Positions 36,472 to 45,939 are shown, counted from the stretch's first letter. The stretch: DNA of 64,000 nucleotides from an uncultured Alloprevotella sp. (GCA_944322325.1 CALUOQ010000010.1:33389-97388), one strand, 5' to 3'. The notes: generated by a model not told the origin, from the letters alone. Numbers and translations are program-made.

Positions 36472-38094
36472 ATGAGACTATTGATTCGACGTTTCGTATG
36501 CCTGCTGACGACTTCGTGCGTTTTGACGGCAAATGCGGAGAACCTGGATTCTGTTTTGAACGTACTCGACGCAAGTTTGGCGAAGCGGGAAAAATACTTG
36601 GCGATTTATAAAAGGAAGATAGAGACAGCCGAACGCGAGGCTCTCGATGCGGAGCGACGAGGTGACGCGCGGGCAGCCTATACTGCGTGGGACGGGTTGA
36701 GCCGTTTGGCTTTTCCGCGTGATGGCGAACGCGCCCTGCTGGCTTGCCGGAAAGCGGCGGCTGCGGCAGAACGGCTGGGCGACGTTGGTGGCGTAGCCCG
36801 CCATCAGGAGCGGCGCGCCTTGGCGTACGGTTTGTGCGGTCTGCCGTGGGAGGGGAAGGCCCTGCTGGATTCGCTGAGTGCTTCCGCAAGGTTGCGGCCT
36901 TACCTGACGCGTACGATTCATACTGCCTATTACGATTTGTATGACTTTTTCCACGCCTATGCCCTGCCCGAGGATTTGCTGAATCGGAACTACGCTTACT
37001 TGGCGACACTGGAGGATTCGATTAAGAAGTACACGACCGACCCGACGGCACTGGCCATGACGTTTCACTATAGTACACGCGACGCCGACGCTATGATAGC
37101 GCCGCTGAAGGAAGCCTTTGGCCGGGCGGACGACGAAGAGAAAGGCCTTATTGCTACGACGATTTCCAACAAGTACTTTCTGAAACGCGACATTCCGCAA
37201 CGCGATTATTATTGGGCCGTGGCCGCGGTTTACAACGTACGGACCGCCCGTCGCGACAACGAGGCCTTGACGCGGCTGGCCGCCCGTATGTTCGAGTTGG
37301 GCGACGTGGAGCGGGGAAGGCGTTACGCGTTTTGTGCTTACGACGACGCTGTGGCTTATCACTCGCGTTCACGGATGCTTGAGGTGGCACCTTTGCTTGC
37401 CGCGAGCAGTTCAAGTCTTGCCGCCCGCGTCGGGGAGATGCAGGCACAGCTGCGGGGGTGGCAGGCTGCGGCGGGTGGGCTGTCACTGGGGCTGGCGGCG
37501 CTTGCCGGGATGCTGTGGCGGATGCGCCGTCAGGCGCGGACCGCGGCCGCCCGGCTGACGGAGGAAAACGCTGCGTTGCGCCGGGAGTGCGAGAAGGCGC
37601 GTCGCGACGCCCAGGTCCGGGGCGAGTACGTCTCGCGGTTTCTGGATTTGAGCCTGGACGAGACCTACCGTCTGGAGCAACTGAAGTCGACCGTCCTGCT
37701 GAAGCTACAGGCGGGCGATACAGAGCGGCTGAAGAAGCTGATGCGCGACCCGGAGTTTCCCGACCACTTCCGCGGGCATTGCCTGCATCGTTTCGACATT
37801 GCGTTTCAGCGGCTGTATCCCGGTTTCGCCGAGGCGGTCAACCGCCTGCTGCTACCCGAGGAGCGGATAGAGTTGCCCGAGAACGAAGTGCTGAACAACG
37901 ACTTGCGCGTGCTGGCATTCATGTGTCTGGGCATAACGGACAGTCAGAAAAATAGCTGCGATACTTGGCGTCTCGGTCAACACTGTTTATTTCTACCGCA
38001 ACAAATTGCGACGCAAGGCGCTGCGCCGCGAGACGTTCGAGCGCGAGGTGGTCGATATCGTCGCGGCAGCCGTGCCGACAACTCGCCCGGTCTG
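36472..38094 (+). CDS. DUF6377 membrane regulator, frameshift near the end
   Basis: A Bacteroidota sensor-like protein: signal peptide (MRLLIRRFVCLLTTSCVLTANA), a periplasmic helical-repeat region (about 25-330), one membrane helix (LSLGLAALAGMLW), a coiled coil, and a cytosolic DUF6377 region ending in a LuxR-like helix-turn-helix. In the main frame the HTH is lost after GITDSQK. Removing one A from the five-A run at 37947-37951 restores IAAILGVSVNTVYFYRNKLR and a stop at 38092-38094, directly before repeat array 7. Without correction the frame runs into the repeats to 38136. Sequencing error, phase switch or true lesion are all possible. Confidence 0.75.
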
Positions 38095-38179
38095 AACGCA
38101 CAAGTACTACGACAGGAAATCCTGTCGCTGCGATAGGATTTTCTATCGTAGTCCCAGGATTTCCTGTCGTAGTACTTGT
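38095..38179. repeat. 21-bp modular repeat array 7 (4 units, hairpin-forming)
   Basis: Begins at the first base after the restored stop codon of the DUF6377 gene. Cores: CAAGT-ACTAC-GACAG, CTGTC-GCTGC-GATAG, CTATC-GTAGT-CCCAG, CTGTC-GTAGT-ACTTG. Positions 38100-38124 and 38155-38179 form a perfect 25-bp inverted repeat. Lies between convergent genes. Confidence 0.88.
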
Positions 38180-38221
38180 AAAACGTGCCCGCCCGGCGGG
38201 AGTGTCGGGCGGGGTAGGAGA

Positions 38222-39679
38222 TTATTTCTGCGGGATGTTCTCGAGCGTGGCGACTACGAAGCGGTAGTAGCGGTCGACGCTGGGGATGTGGCAGCGCTCG
38301 TCGGGCGTGTGGGGCGAGCGGAGCGTGGGACCGAAGCTCACCATGTCCATTTCGGGGTACATCGCGCCGATGATGCCGCACTCCAGTCCGGCGTGCACCA
38401 CCTGGACTTTGTTGTCCTGACCGAAGAGTTCGCGATACACGTGCTCCATGACGCCGACGATTTCGCTGCTCGGGTTGGGCTGCCAGGCGGGGTAGGCGCC
38501 GTCGAGCGCTACGCTCATGCCGGCCATCGAGAAGATGGCGGTCAGCGTGTCGGCGCAGCAGTCGCGCATCGTGTCGCACGAGGAGCGCACGAGTACCTTG
38601 AACATCACGTCGCCGCCGCCGATGGTGACGATGGCCAGGTTGGACGACGTTTCGACTATCGTGGGGATGGCTGGGATTTGGCGCATCACGCCGTTGTGGC
38701 ATCCCATGATGGCGTCGACAAGGTTGTCCTGAATTTCGGCCGGTACGATTTCGGCGGGCAGGTCGACGCTTTCGCACGTGAGGCTGATGGCGTCTTCGAT
38801 GCCGGCGAACTCGTCGGCGAACGTCGCTTTCCAGTCGGCTACGGTTTCCTTGAAGGCTTCTACGTTGTCGCCCGGCAGGGTGAAGATGGCGGTGCAGTCG
38901 CGCGGGATGGCGTTGCGCATGTTTCCGCCTTCCCACGAGGCGAGACAGGCGCCGAACTCGCTGATGGCCTCGGTGGCGATGCGTGCCATGAGCTTGTTGG
39001 CGTTGGCGCGGCCCTCTCCGATCTCGAGCCCCGAGTGCCCGCCGCGCAGGCCGCCCAGCGTCACGCGCACGGCGCTGTCCGAGGCGTCGGGCTGGGCGGG
39101 CTTGTAGGTAAGCGTGGCGGTGAGGTTGACGCCACCGGCCGAGCCGATCATCATTTCGCCCTCGGTCTCGTTGTCGAGGTTCAGCAGGATGGAACCGGTC
39201 AGCGTGCCGGGCTCCATGTGGTTCACGCCGTACATGGTCGTTTCCTCGTCGACGGTGATGAATCCCTCAATGGGGCCGTGCTTGAGGTCGGTAGCCTCCA
39301 TGACGGCCATAATGGTGGCCACGCCCATGCCGTCGTCGGCGCCGAGCGTCGTGCCGCGGGCTTTCACCCACTCGCCGTCGATGTACGTTTCGATAGGGTC
39401 GGTCTCGAAGTCGTGGCTGCTGGTGGCTGCTTTCTGGGGCACCATGTCCATGTGGGCTTGGAGCGTGACGGTTTTCCGGCTTTCCATGCCGGGCGTGGCA
39501 GCCTTGCGCATGACGACATTGCCGGCCTTGTCAAGGAAGGCTTCGACGCCGATGTTCCGGGCAAAGTCGAGCAGGAATTGCTGTACTTTCTCCACGTGGC
39601 CCGACGGGCGCGGAATGCGCGTCAGGGCGTAAAAGTTTTTCCAGATAGCTTTGGGCTGAAGATCTTTAATTTCGCTCAT
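38222..39679 (-). CDS. pepD: Aminoacyl-histidine dipeptidase (Xaa-His dipeptidase)
   Basis: A cytosolic zinc dipeptidase of family M20C. The 485-residue protein has the metal and catalytic motifs in order: LQAHMDMVPQ (near 72-82), TTLGADDGMG (near 112-121), the Glu pair in TVDEETTMYG (near 141-150) and the C-terminal HAGLECGIIG. Length is normal. It lies 13 bases after the YbhN-like gene and is likely its operon partner; array 7 follows its stop on the other side. Confidence 0.94.
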   Translation of the reverse strand: MSEIKDLQPKAIWKNFYALTRIPRPSGHVEKVQQFLLDFARNIGVEAFLDKAGNVVMRKAATPGMESRKTVTLQAHMDMVPQKAATSSHDFETDPIETYIDGEWVKARGTTLGADDGMGVATIMAVMEATDLKHGPIEGFITVDEETTMYGVNHMEPGTLTGSILLNLDNETEGEMMIGSAGGVNLTATLTYKPAQPDASDSAVRVTLGGLRGGHSGLEIGEGRANANKLMARIATEAISEFGACLASWEGGNMRNAIPRDCTAIFTLPGDNVEAFKETVADWKATFADEFAGIEDAISLTCESVDLPAEIVPAEIQDNLVDAIMGCHNGVMRQIPAIPTIVETSSNLAIVTIGGGDVMFKVLVRSSCDTMRDCCADTLTAIFSMAGMSVALDGAYPAWQPNPSSEIVGVMEHVYRELFGQDNKVQVVHAGLECGIIGAMYPEMDMVSFGPTLRSPHTPDERCHIPSVDRYYRFVVATLENIPQK

Positions 39680-39692
39680 GGTAGTAAGGGTT

Positions 39693-40709
39693 TTAAGTGT
39701 ATGAGGGTGCCGTCCCGTCCGTCGTGTCGGGGCGGAGACGGCGAATGAACAGCAGGTCGATGAGGGCGTAGACGCCGAGCACGACGATGAGCATCGTCTG
39801 GAGCGTGTGGACCACTAAGGCGAAGTCGGCGGCCAGGCTTCCCGCCACGCCGTAGAGCACGAGCATCGTTTTCACGGCAAAGTGCCACGGCCCGGCGCCG
39901 TTGGGCGTGGGGACGAGTACGGCGAACGACCCCACGCAGAACACCGCCAAGGCCATGCCGGGGTTGAGGTGGGACGTGAAGTCGAAGCAGAAGAAAGTCA
40001 GGTAGAAGTGGAGGTAATAACTCAGCCAGATGCCGACGGAATAGGCAATATAGAGCGGCACACTGTGCACACTGCGCAGCGACACAATGCCGGCCCACAA
40101 GTTGAGGAACACGCCTTTGGCCCGGCTGAAGGCCGACAACCGGCTCAGCAGGGCCGCCGCCGCGATGCCCGCGGCCAGCAGGCAGACGGCAGTGACGACG
40201 TAGCCCGTGCTCGTGAAGCGCGAGAAGAGGGAGCCGAGGTCGGTGCCCGTTTGCTGAAGGAAGCGGCTGAGCATGGGTAGCTGAATCAGAAATGCCACGC
40301 CGGTAAAGAGGAGCAGTACGACCGAGTCGACGGCACGCTCGGTGACTACGGTGCCCAACGCGCGGGGAAAGGAAGTGCCGTCGTACTGCCGGAGCGTGCC
40401 GCAGCGCGTTACTTCGCCTACGCGCGGCACGACGAGACTTGCTGTGTACGACAGGAATATGGCGTCCACGCAGGTACGCCGTCGCGGCCGTTCGCCGAGC
40501 GGGGCCAGCGTCATGCGCCACCGCAAGGCGCGGAGCACCTGGGGCACAACGCCGAACGCCATGGAAAACGCCATCCACTCCCAGTGCATGGTGCGCACGG
40601 TATAGAACAGACGTGTCCAGTCGGCGTCGCGATACATCCACCAAAGGATACTTAATCCCAGCGCAAAGGGAAGCCCCAGTTTCACTATGTGCTTAATTAT
40701 CTTTGCCAA
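39693..40709 (-). CDS. YbhN/LPG-synthase-like transmembrane protein
   Basis: A 338-residue membrane protein of the UPF0104/YbhN group (lysylphosphatidylglycerol synthase transmembrane region), with about eight helices and the typical RALRWRMTLAPLG and VPTPNGAGPWHF segments. Related proteins are proposed lipid flippases; no activity can be assigned here. The start must be TTG (reverse complement of 40707-40709): upstream in frame a TAG stop lies four codons before, and no ATG precedes the first helix. Its promoter overlaps that of the divergent rsmA gene. Confidence 0.82.
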   Translation of the reverse strand: MAKIIKHIVKLGLPFALGLSILWWMYRDADWTRLFYTVRTMHWEWMAFSMAFGVVPQVLRALRWRMTLAPLGERPRRRTCVDAIFLSYTASLVVPRVGEVTRCGTLRQYDGTSFPRALGTVVTERAVDSVVLLLFTGVAFLIQLPMLSRFLQQTGTDLGSLFSRFTSTGYVVTAVCLLAAGIAAAALLSRLSAFSRAKGVFLNLWAGIVSLRSVHSVPLYIAYSVGIWLSYYLHFYLTFFCFDFTSHLNPGMALAVFCVGSFAVLVPTPNGAGPWHFAVKTMLVLYGVAGSLAADFALVVHTLQTMLIVVLGVYALIDLLFIRRLRPDTTDGTAPSYT

Positions 40710-40737
40710 CGTGTCTTTTTGCTACCGTGATTTCCAT

Positions 40738-40745
40738 TATCTTTG
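40738..40745 (+). promoter_or_regulatory. -7 box of rsmA
   Basis: TATCTTTG lies 31 bases before the rsmA ATG. A second identical box occurs at 40698-40705, inside the start of the divergent gene. Confidence 0.6.
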
Positions 40746-40751
40746 CATCCG

Positions 40752-40759
40752 CAAAAGTA
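40752..40759 (-). promoter_or_regulatory. -7 box of YbhN-like gene
   Basis: Reverse strand TACTTTTG lies only 6 bases from the rsmA -7 box on the other strand, so the divergent promoters must exclude each other. Confidence 0.55.
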
Positions 40760-40776
40760 ACAAAAAGCAGGAACAA

Positions 40777-41601
40777 ATGAAGTCCGTGCGTCCTAAAAAA
40801 TTCTTGGGTCAGCATTTTCTGACCGACCAGCGCGTCGCCAGTGCCATCGCCGACACCGTCGATGCCGCGCCCGGCCTGCCCATTTTGGAAGTGGGTCCGG
40901 GAATGGGTGTACTCACGCAGTACCTCGTGCCCAAGGGGCGCGAGTTGAAAGTCGTGGAGATAGACTTCGAGAGCGTGGCCTACCTGCGGCGCACGCACCC
41001 CGAGCTGGAGGACCAGATTATCGAGGACGACTTTCTGACGCTCAGTCTGGAACGTGTGTTCGGCGGGCGGCCCTTCGTGCTGACGGGCAATTATCCGTAC
41101 AACATCAGCAGTCAGATTTTTTTCAAGATGCTCGACAACCGTGACCTTATCCCCTGTTGCACGGGCATGATACAGAAGGAGGTGGCCGAGCGGCTGGCCG
41201 CGGGCCCCGGAAGCAAGACGTACGGCATACTGAGCGTGCTGGTGCAGGCGTGGTACGACGTGACGTACCTGTTCACCGTCGAGCCGGGCGTGTTCAACCC
41301 GCCGCCCAAGGTGCGGAGCGCCGTGGTGCGCCTGACGCGCAACGCCACCGCCCGGCTGGGGTGCGACGAGCGGCTGTTCCGTCGCGTCGTGAAGACGACG
41401 TTCAACCAGCGCCGCAAGATGATGCGCGGCCCGCTGCGTCCTTTTCTGGCTCAGCTGGACGCCGAGACCGGCCGTCCGGCTGCGGACCACACTGCCTTTC
41501 TGGCCCAACCCCTGCTGACGCGCCGGCCCGAGCAGCTTTCCGTGGCTGAGTTTGTCGACCTGACCAATGCCGTAGCCGCCGAGGCGGGGCTGGCCGGCTG
41601 A
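40777..41601 (+). CDS. rsmA: 16S rRNA dimethyladenosine transferase
   Basis: Dimethylates two adjacent adenosines near the 3' end of 16S rRNA (KsgA). The 274-residue protein starts MKSVRPKKFLGQHFLTD, and has the SAM-binding loop ILEVGPGMGVLTQ, the acidic VVEIDFES and the catalytic NYPYNISSQI. A longer upstream frame exists but begins before the promoter box. Stand-alone gene with a hairpin terminator shared with dedA. Confidence 0.96.
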   Translation: MKSVRPKKFLGQHFLTDQRVASAIADTVDAAPGLPILEVGPGMGVLTQYLVPKGRELKVVEIDFESVAYLRRTHPELEDQIIEDDFLTLSLERVFGGRPFVLTGNYPYNISSQIFFKMLDNRDLIPCCTGMIQKEVAERLAAGPGSKTYGILSVLVQAWYDVTYLFTVEPGVFNPPPKVRSAVVRLTRNATARLGCDERLFRRVVKTTFNQRRKMMRGPLRPFLAQLDAETGRPAADHTAFLAQPLLTRRPEQLSVAEFVDLTNAVAAEAGLAG

Positions 41602-41647
41602 CGGCAGTCAGAGACGTCGTCAGTTTTCTGTCTGCCTATATATAATA

Positions 41648-41678
41648 ATGAGCGGGAGTCCATAGGGCTCCCGCTCAT
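41648..41678. terminator. Shared terminator of rsmA and dedA
   Basis: Perfect 11-bp stem (41648-41658 with 41668-41678) and 9-base loop between convergent genes. Confidence 0.65.
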
Positions 41679-41715
41679 GTCGTTATGGGGCGCGACGCGC
41701 GTAGCGGTCGTGCGG

Positions 41716-42348
41716 TTATTTCCGGGCTTTGTAAATCAGGAAAGCCACGACGAAGACAGCCAGTCCGAGCAGCACGTAACCAATCTCGTGGCTGTATTTC
41801 GTGGCGAGGACGTAGACGTCATTGGTCGTCTTGAGGTCGGTGAACTGGTAGATGCAGTAACCGATAGTGGCGAGCACCGTGTTCCAAAGACCGGCTCCGA
41901 GCGTCGTGTAGAGCAGGAAGGGTCCCATTTTCATGCGGGCCAGACCGGCGGGGATAGAGATGAGCTGGCGCACGGCCGGGATGAGGCGGCCGAAGAAAGT
42001 GGACGCAGCGCCGTGCTTCTTGAAGTATTCTTCGGCGTGGCGGACCTTTTCTTCGTCGATAAGGCACATGTGGCCGATGCGGCTGTTGGCGAAGCGGTAG
42101 ACAATGGGGCGGCCCAGCCACAAAGCCAGATAATAGTTGAAAAGGGCGCCGATGTTGGCTCCGAGAGTGGCGAAGACAACGACCAAGAAGATGTTCATCG
42201 AGTCGTCAGCCATAGCCTTCCACGCGGCAGGGGGCACGACGACTTCCGAAGGGAACGGGATGAACGAACTTTCGATGGCCATGAAGACCGTTACGACCCA
42301 GTAATTCAGGTTTTCGAGTACCCAGCGGAACAGTTCTGCTGTTTCCAT
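41716..42348 (-). CDS. DedA family membrane protein
   Basis: A 210-residue integral membrane protein of the DedA/SNARE-associated group, whose members act in lipid carrier recycling and membrane homeostasis. Conserved segments are ESSFIPFPSEVVVPPA (near 22-37), the GANIGALFNYYLALWLGRP region and FGRLIPAVRQLISIPAGLARM, which carries the family's essential Arg residues. The ATG at 42348 begins METAELF and follows the promoter box; longer frames cross the promoter. Confidence 0.9.
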   Translation of the reverse strand: METAELFRWVLENLNYWVVTVFMAIESSFIPFPSEVVVPPAAWKAMADDSMNIFLVVVFATLGANIGALFNYYLALWLGRPIVYRFANSRIGHMCLIDEEKVRHAEEYFKKHGAASTFFGRLIPAVRQLISIPAGLARMKMGPFLLYTTLGAGLWNTVLATIGYCIYQFTDLKTTNDVYVLATKYSHEIGYVLLGLAVFVVAFLIYKARK

Positions 42349-42389
42349 AAAGACAAGTTTAGTTGTGAGTAAAGGTGTTGAATCGGCTG

Positions 42390-42397
42390 CAAAGGTA
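42390..42397 (-). promoter_or_regulatory. -7 box of dedA
   Basis: Reverse strand TACCTTTG, 42 bases before the ATG. Confidence 0.6.
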
Positions 42398-42530
42398 GTG
42401 ACAGACTTCCGTCGCAGCAAGTTTTTTGCACATTTCTTTATTATAAGTGAAAGAAACGCGCTTTTCGCCGGCACTTCCGCAGTCCGTCAGCCGATTCCGC
42501 GGCGGCGTCCGTCCGCAAGTACGCCGATGG

Positions 42531-42593
42531 GAAAAACAAGTGCTACGACAGAAAATCCTGTCGCTGCGACAGGAAAAACTATCGTAGTACTTG
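42531..42593. repeat. 21-bp modular repeat array 8 (3 units)
   Basis: The tidiest array: forward core CAAGT-GCTAC-GACAG, hybrid CTGTC-GCTGC-GACAG, reverse core CTATC-GTAGT-ACTTG, so the whole can fold as an imperfect hairpin centred on the hybrid. Lies between divergent dedA and mdh. Confidence 0.85.
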
Positions 42594-42807
42594 TTTTCGG
42601 CACGTCGGCGTCGGTGCACGTCCCGTGCGCGATGGCGCTTTCCGGGGCTTCGCCCGCCCCCTCTTCCGGCATGTCCGGCGGACGTTGCAAAGCCGACGTG
42701 GCATTTGCGTCCGGGCCGGGCGATTCGGCGAGTTAAATTATATCAAAAACCTGGCCGGCGGTTGCATTTTACGCCCTTCGGGAGACGGGCCGAACTGAGA
42801 ATATCGC
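42594..42807. other. Non-coding region upstream of mdh
   Basis: GC-rich stretch between array 8 and the mdh promoter. CACGTCGGC (about 42601) is mirrored by GCCGACGTG (about 42691). No gene is seen. Confidence 0.4.
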
Positions 42808-42815
42808 TAATTTTG
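42808..42815 (+). promoter_or_regulatory. -7 box of mdh
   Basis: TAATTTTG, 44 bases before the ATG at 42860. Confidence 0.6.
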
Positions 42816-42859
42816 TAGCGCAAAAGAAAACAAGAAAACTACTTAAACCGAGAGTGATT

Positions 42860-43861
42860 ATGAACTTTTTGACGAACGACAAGCTAACCATCGTTGGAGC
42901 AGCCGGAATGATTGGTTCCAATATGGCACAAACGGCCATCATGATGGGCCTGACTCCTAACATTTGTCTGTACGACCCTTACGCCCCGGGACTCGAAGGC
43001 GTGGCAGAGGAGCTTTTCCACTGCGGCTTCGAAGGTGTGAACGTGACTTTCACTTCCGACATCAAGGAAGCACTGACGGGTGCTAAGTATATCGTAAACT
43101 CCGGCGGCGCCGCCCGCAAGGCCGGCATGACGCGCGAAGACCTGCTCAAGGGCAACGCAGCCATTGCCGAGGAGTTCGGTAAGAACGTCAAGCAGTACTG
43201 CCCCGACGTGAAGCACATCGTCGTTATCTTCAATCCTGCCGACATTACGGGTCTTATCACCCTGCTGTACGCCGGAGTGAAGCCTTCGCAGGTGACCACG
43301 CTGGCCGCCCTCGACTCTACCCGCCTGCGCAGCGAGCTGGCCAAGCACTTCAATGTGCCCCTCGACAGCGTGGAGAACTGCCGCACCTACGGTGGCCACG
43401 GCGAGCAGATGGCCGTGTTTGCCTCGACGGCTAAGGTGAACGGCAAACCGCTCATCGACCTCATCGGAACCGACGCCCTGTCCAAGGAACAGTGGGCCGA
43501 GATTCAACAGAAAGTGATCAAGGGCGGAGCCAATATAATCAACCTGCGCGGCCGCTCGTCGTTCCAGAGCCCGGCCTACGTGTCCATCGAAATGATCGCT
43601 GCCGCCATGGGTGGCAAGGCTTTCCGCTGGCCGGCCGGAACCTACGTCTCCAACGACAAGTACGACCACATCATGATGGCTTGGGAGACTTCCATTAGCG
43701 CCGACGGCTGCCATCTGGCTGCCCTCAACGGTACGCCCGAGGAGCAGGCTGCGCTGGACAAGAGCTATGCTCACTTGTGCGAGCTACGCGACGAGGTGAT
43801 TTCCCTCGGCGTCCTACCGCCTATTTCCGAGTGGAGCAAGCTGAATCCGAACATCAAGTAA
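42860..43861 (+). CDS. mdh: Malate dehydrogenase
   Basis: Interconverts malate and oxaloacetate with NAD; in Bacteroidales it serves the reductive branch to fumarate and succinate. The 333-residue protein has the nucleotide loop VGAAGMIGSNMA near residue 12, NSGGAARKAGMTREDLL, VFNPADI-type IFNPADITG, and the catalytic His in YGGHGEQM. The ATG at 42860 (MNFLTNDKLT) is preferred to a GTG two codons earlier. It is longer than typical tetrameric enzymes, as usual for the Bacteroidota type. Single gene with promoter and terminator. Confidence 0.9.
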   Translation: MNFLTNDKLTIVGAAGMIGSNMAQTAIMMGLTPNICLYDPYAPGLEGVAEELFHCGFEGVNVTFTSDIKEALTGAKYIVNSGGAARKAGMTREDLLKGNAAIAEEFGKNVKQYCPDVKHIVVIFNPADITGLITLLYAGVKPSQVTTLAALDSTRLRSELAKHFNVPLDSVENCRTYGGHGEQMAVFASTAKVNGKPLIDLIGTDALSKEQWAEIQQKVIKGGANIINLRGRSSFQSPAYVSIEMIAAAMGGKAFRWPAGTYVSNDKYDHIMMAWETSISADGCHLAALNGTPEEQAALDKSYAHLCELRDEVISLGVLPPISEWSKLNPNIK

Positions 43862-43882
43862 AACGACAATCGCTGAATACGG

Positions 43883-43918
43883 ACAAAGGAGGACGCCTGC
43901 TCGGGTGTCCTCCTTTGT
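43883..43918 (+). terminator. Terminator of mdh
   Basis: Perfect 12-bp stem (43883-43894 with 43907-43918), right arm ending in CTTTGT, 21 bases after the stop. Confidence 0.7.
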
Positions 43919-44068
43919 TGTTCGTAGGCGGGGCGGTGCCCGTGCCCGGCGGGTCGCGGAATGGCACGTTGCGGGCGTAAATGAGCAAAAAAGTACCGCA
44001 ATCGCCGTCGCTTTTATCGAAAAAAGGTTTTTTCCGAGCCGCGGGCTTGCCATCAAAGCGAAAAGCCT

Positions 44069-44076
44069 TACTTTTG
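44069..44076 (+). promoter_or_regulatory. -7 box of the ilv operon
   Basis: TACTTTTG, 63 bases before the ilvD ATG. Confidence 0.6.
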
Positions 44077-44101
44077 CAAATTAGTGAAGAAAACAGAATA
44101 A

Positions 44102-44120
44102 GTCCTGCCCCGCGCAGGAC
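44102..44120 (+). promoter_or_regulatory. Leader hairpin before ilvD
   Basis: GTCCTGC (44102-44108) pairs with GCAGGAC (44114-44120) in the untranslated leader. No T-run and no leader peptide with branched-chain codons are seen, so classical attenuation is not supported; it may affect stability or initiation. Confidence 0.35.
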
Positions 44121-44139
44121 GCAACCAAGGATAGAAACA

Positions 44140-45939
44140 ATGAAGAAGCAGTTACGCAGTGCATTGAGTACGGAAGGGCGCCGCATGGCCGGCGCACGCG
44201 CTCTGTGGGTGGCCAACGGCATGAAGCGCGAGCAGATGGGCAAACCCATCGTCGCCATCGCCAACTCGTTTACCCAGTTCGTGCCGGGCCACACCCACCT
44301 GCACGACGTGGGACAACTGGTGAAAAGCGAAATCGAAAAGCTGGGCTGTTACGCCGCTGAGTTCAACACCATCGCCATCGACGACGGCATCGCCATGGGC
44401 CACGACGGTATGCTCTACTCCCTGCCCAGCCGCGACCTCATCGCCGACAGCGTGGAGTACATGGTCAATGCGCACAAGGCCGACGCCCTCGTCTGTATCT
44501 CGAACTGCGACAAGATCACGCCGGGTATGCTTATGGCCGCCATGCGCCTTAACATTCCTACCGTGTTCGTCAGTGGCGGCCCCATGGAGGCTGGCCGTTG
44601 GAACGGCGAGAACGTCGATCTCATCACGGCCATGATTAAGGGCGCCGACACCAGCGTCAGCGACGACGAACTGGCCGAAATCGAGAGCCGCGCCTGTCCC
44701 GGTTGCGGCTGCTGCTCGGGCATGTTCACCGCCAACTCCATGAATTGCCTCACGGAGGCGCTCGGACTTTCCCTGCCCGGCAACGGCACCATCCTGGCCA
44801 CCCATGCGAACCGCACGCAGCTGTTCCGCGACGCTGCGCGGCTGATCGTCGAAAACGCATATAAGTACTACGGCGAAGGCGACGAGTCCGTGTTGCCGCG
44901 CACCATAGCGACACGCGCCGCTTTCCTTAACGCCATGACGCTCGACATCGCCATGGGCGGTTCGACCAATACGGTGCTCCACCTGTTGGCCGTGGCCCAG
45001 GAAGCCGGCGTCGACTTCAGCCTCTCGGACATCGACCGGCTCAGCCGCCACGTGCCGTGCCTTTGCAAGCTGGCGCCGAACACACAGAAATACTCCGTGC
45101 AGGAGTGCAACCGGGCCGGCGGTATTCTCGGCATCCTCGGCGAGCTGGCAGCCGGCGACTTGCTCGACCTTTCCGCACGCCGCGTCAACGGCGCCACGCT
45201 GGGCGAGGACATTGCGAAGTACAGCATCCTGAAGCTCGAACTCGACCCCGAGGCCGACCGCATCTATCACAGCGCTCCTTGCGGACACTTCTGTAACCAG
45301 ATGGGGCAGCACGACACGCGCTGGCCGTCGCTCGACACCGACCGCGCCGCCGGCTGCATCCGCGACATCGCCCATGCCTACAGCCGCGACGGCGGACTGG
45401 CCGTGCTTTACGGCAACATTGCTCAAGACGGTTGCGTCGTCAAGACCGCCGGTGTCGACGAGAGTATTTGGAAGTTCAGCGGTCCGGCCCGCGTCTTTGA
45501 CTCTCAGGAGAGCGCCTGCGACGGTATCCTTAACGGAGCGGTGCAGGCCGGCGACGTAGTGGTGATTACGCACGAAGGCCCCAAGGGCGGGCCCGGAATG
45601 CAAGAGATGCTCTATCCCACGTCGTACATCAAGAGCCGCCACCTCGGCAAGGAGTGCGCACTGATCACCGACGGGCGATTCTCGGGCGGTACGTCAGGAC
45701 TGAGTATCGGGCACATCTCGCCCGAGGCTGCTGCCGGCGGAAACGTCGGGAAACTCGTGGACGGAGACATCATTGACATTGACATACCTGCCCGTACCAT
45801 CAACGTACGCCTGAGCGACGAGGAGCTGGCTGCCCGCCCGCTCGTGCCCCTCAAGCGGCAGCGCGAGGTGTCGAAGGCACTCCGTGCCTACGCCTCGATG
45901 GTCAGTTCGGCCGACAAGGGCGGCGTCCGCCTCATCTGA
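44140..45939 (+). CDS. ilvD: Dihydroxy-acid dehydratase
   Basis: Iron-sulfur enzyme that dehydrates dihydroxy acids to the 2-oxo acids of valine and isoleucine. The 599-residue protein has the cluster Cys motifs [11 protein letters not shown] and [17 protein letters not shown], plus the C-terminal [18 protein letters not shown]. The ATG at 44140 is chosen as it lies after the promoter and begins [18 protein letters not shown]. First gene of the operon ilvD-ilvB-ilvN-thioesterase-ilvC. Confidence 0.97.
   Translation: MKKQLRSALSTEGRRMAGARALWVANGMKREQMGKPIVAIANSFTQFVPGHTHLHDVGQLVKSEIEKLGCYAAEFNTIAIDDGIAMGHDGMLYSLPSRDLIADSVEYMVNAHKADALVCISNCDKITPGMLMAAMRLNIPTVFVSGGPMEAGRWNGENVDLITAMIKGADTSVSDDELAEIESRACPGCGCCSGMFTANSMNCLTEALGLSLPGNGTILATHANRTQLFRDAARLIVENAYKYYGEGDESVLPRTIATRAAFLNAMTLDIAMGGSTNTVLHLLAVAQEAGVDFSLSDIDRLSRHVPCLCKLAPNTQKYSVQECNRAGGILGILGELAAGDLLDLSARRVNGATLGEDIAKYSILKLELDPEADRIYHSAPCGHFCNQMGQHDTRWPSLDTDRAAGCIRDIAHAYSRDGGLAVLYGNIAQDGCVVKTAGVDESIWKFSGPARVFDSQESACDGILNGAVQAGDVVVITHEGPKGGPGMQEMLYPTSYIKSRHLGKECALITDGRFSGGTSGLSIGHISPEAAAGGNVGKLVDGDIIDIDIPARTINVRLSDEELAARPLVPLKRQREVSKALRAYASMVSSADKGGVRLI

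Noticed and set aside
38095-38136. C-terminal extension of the DUF6377 protein through repeat array 7
   Set aside because: The helix-turn-helix appears only in the other frame, which stops exactly before the array; the extension is a frameshift product.
44102-44120. Classical attenuation control of the ilv operon
   Set aside because: The leader hairpin has no T-run and there is no leader peptide rich in Ile, Leu or Val codons.
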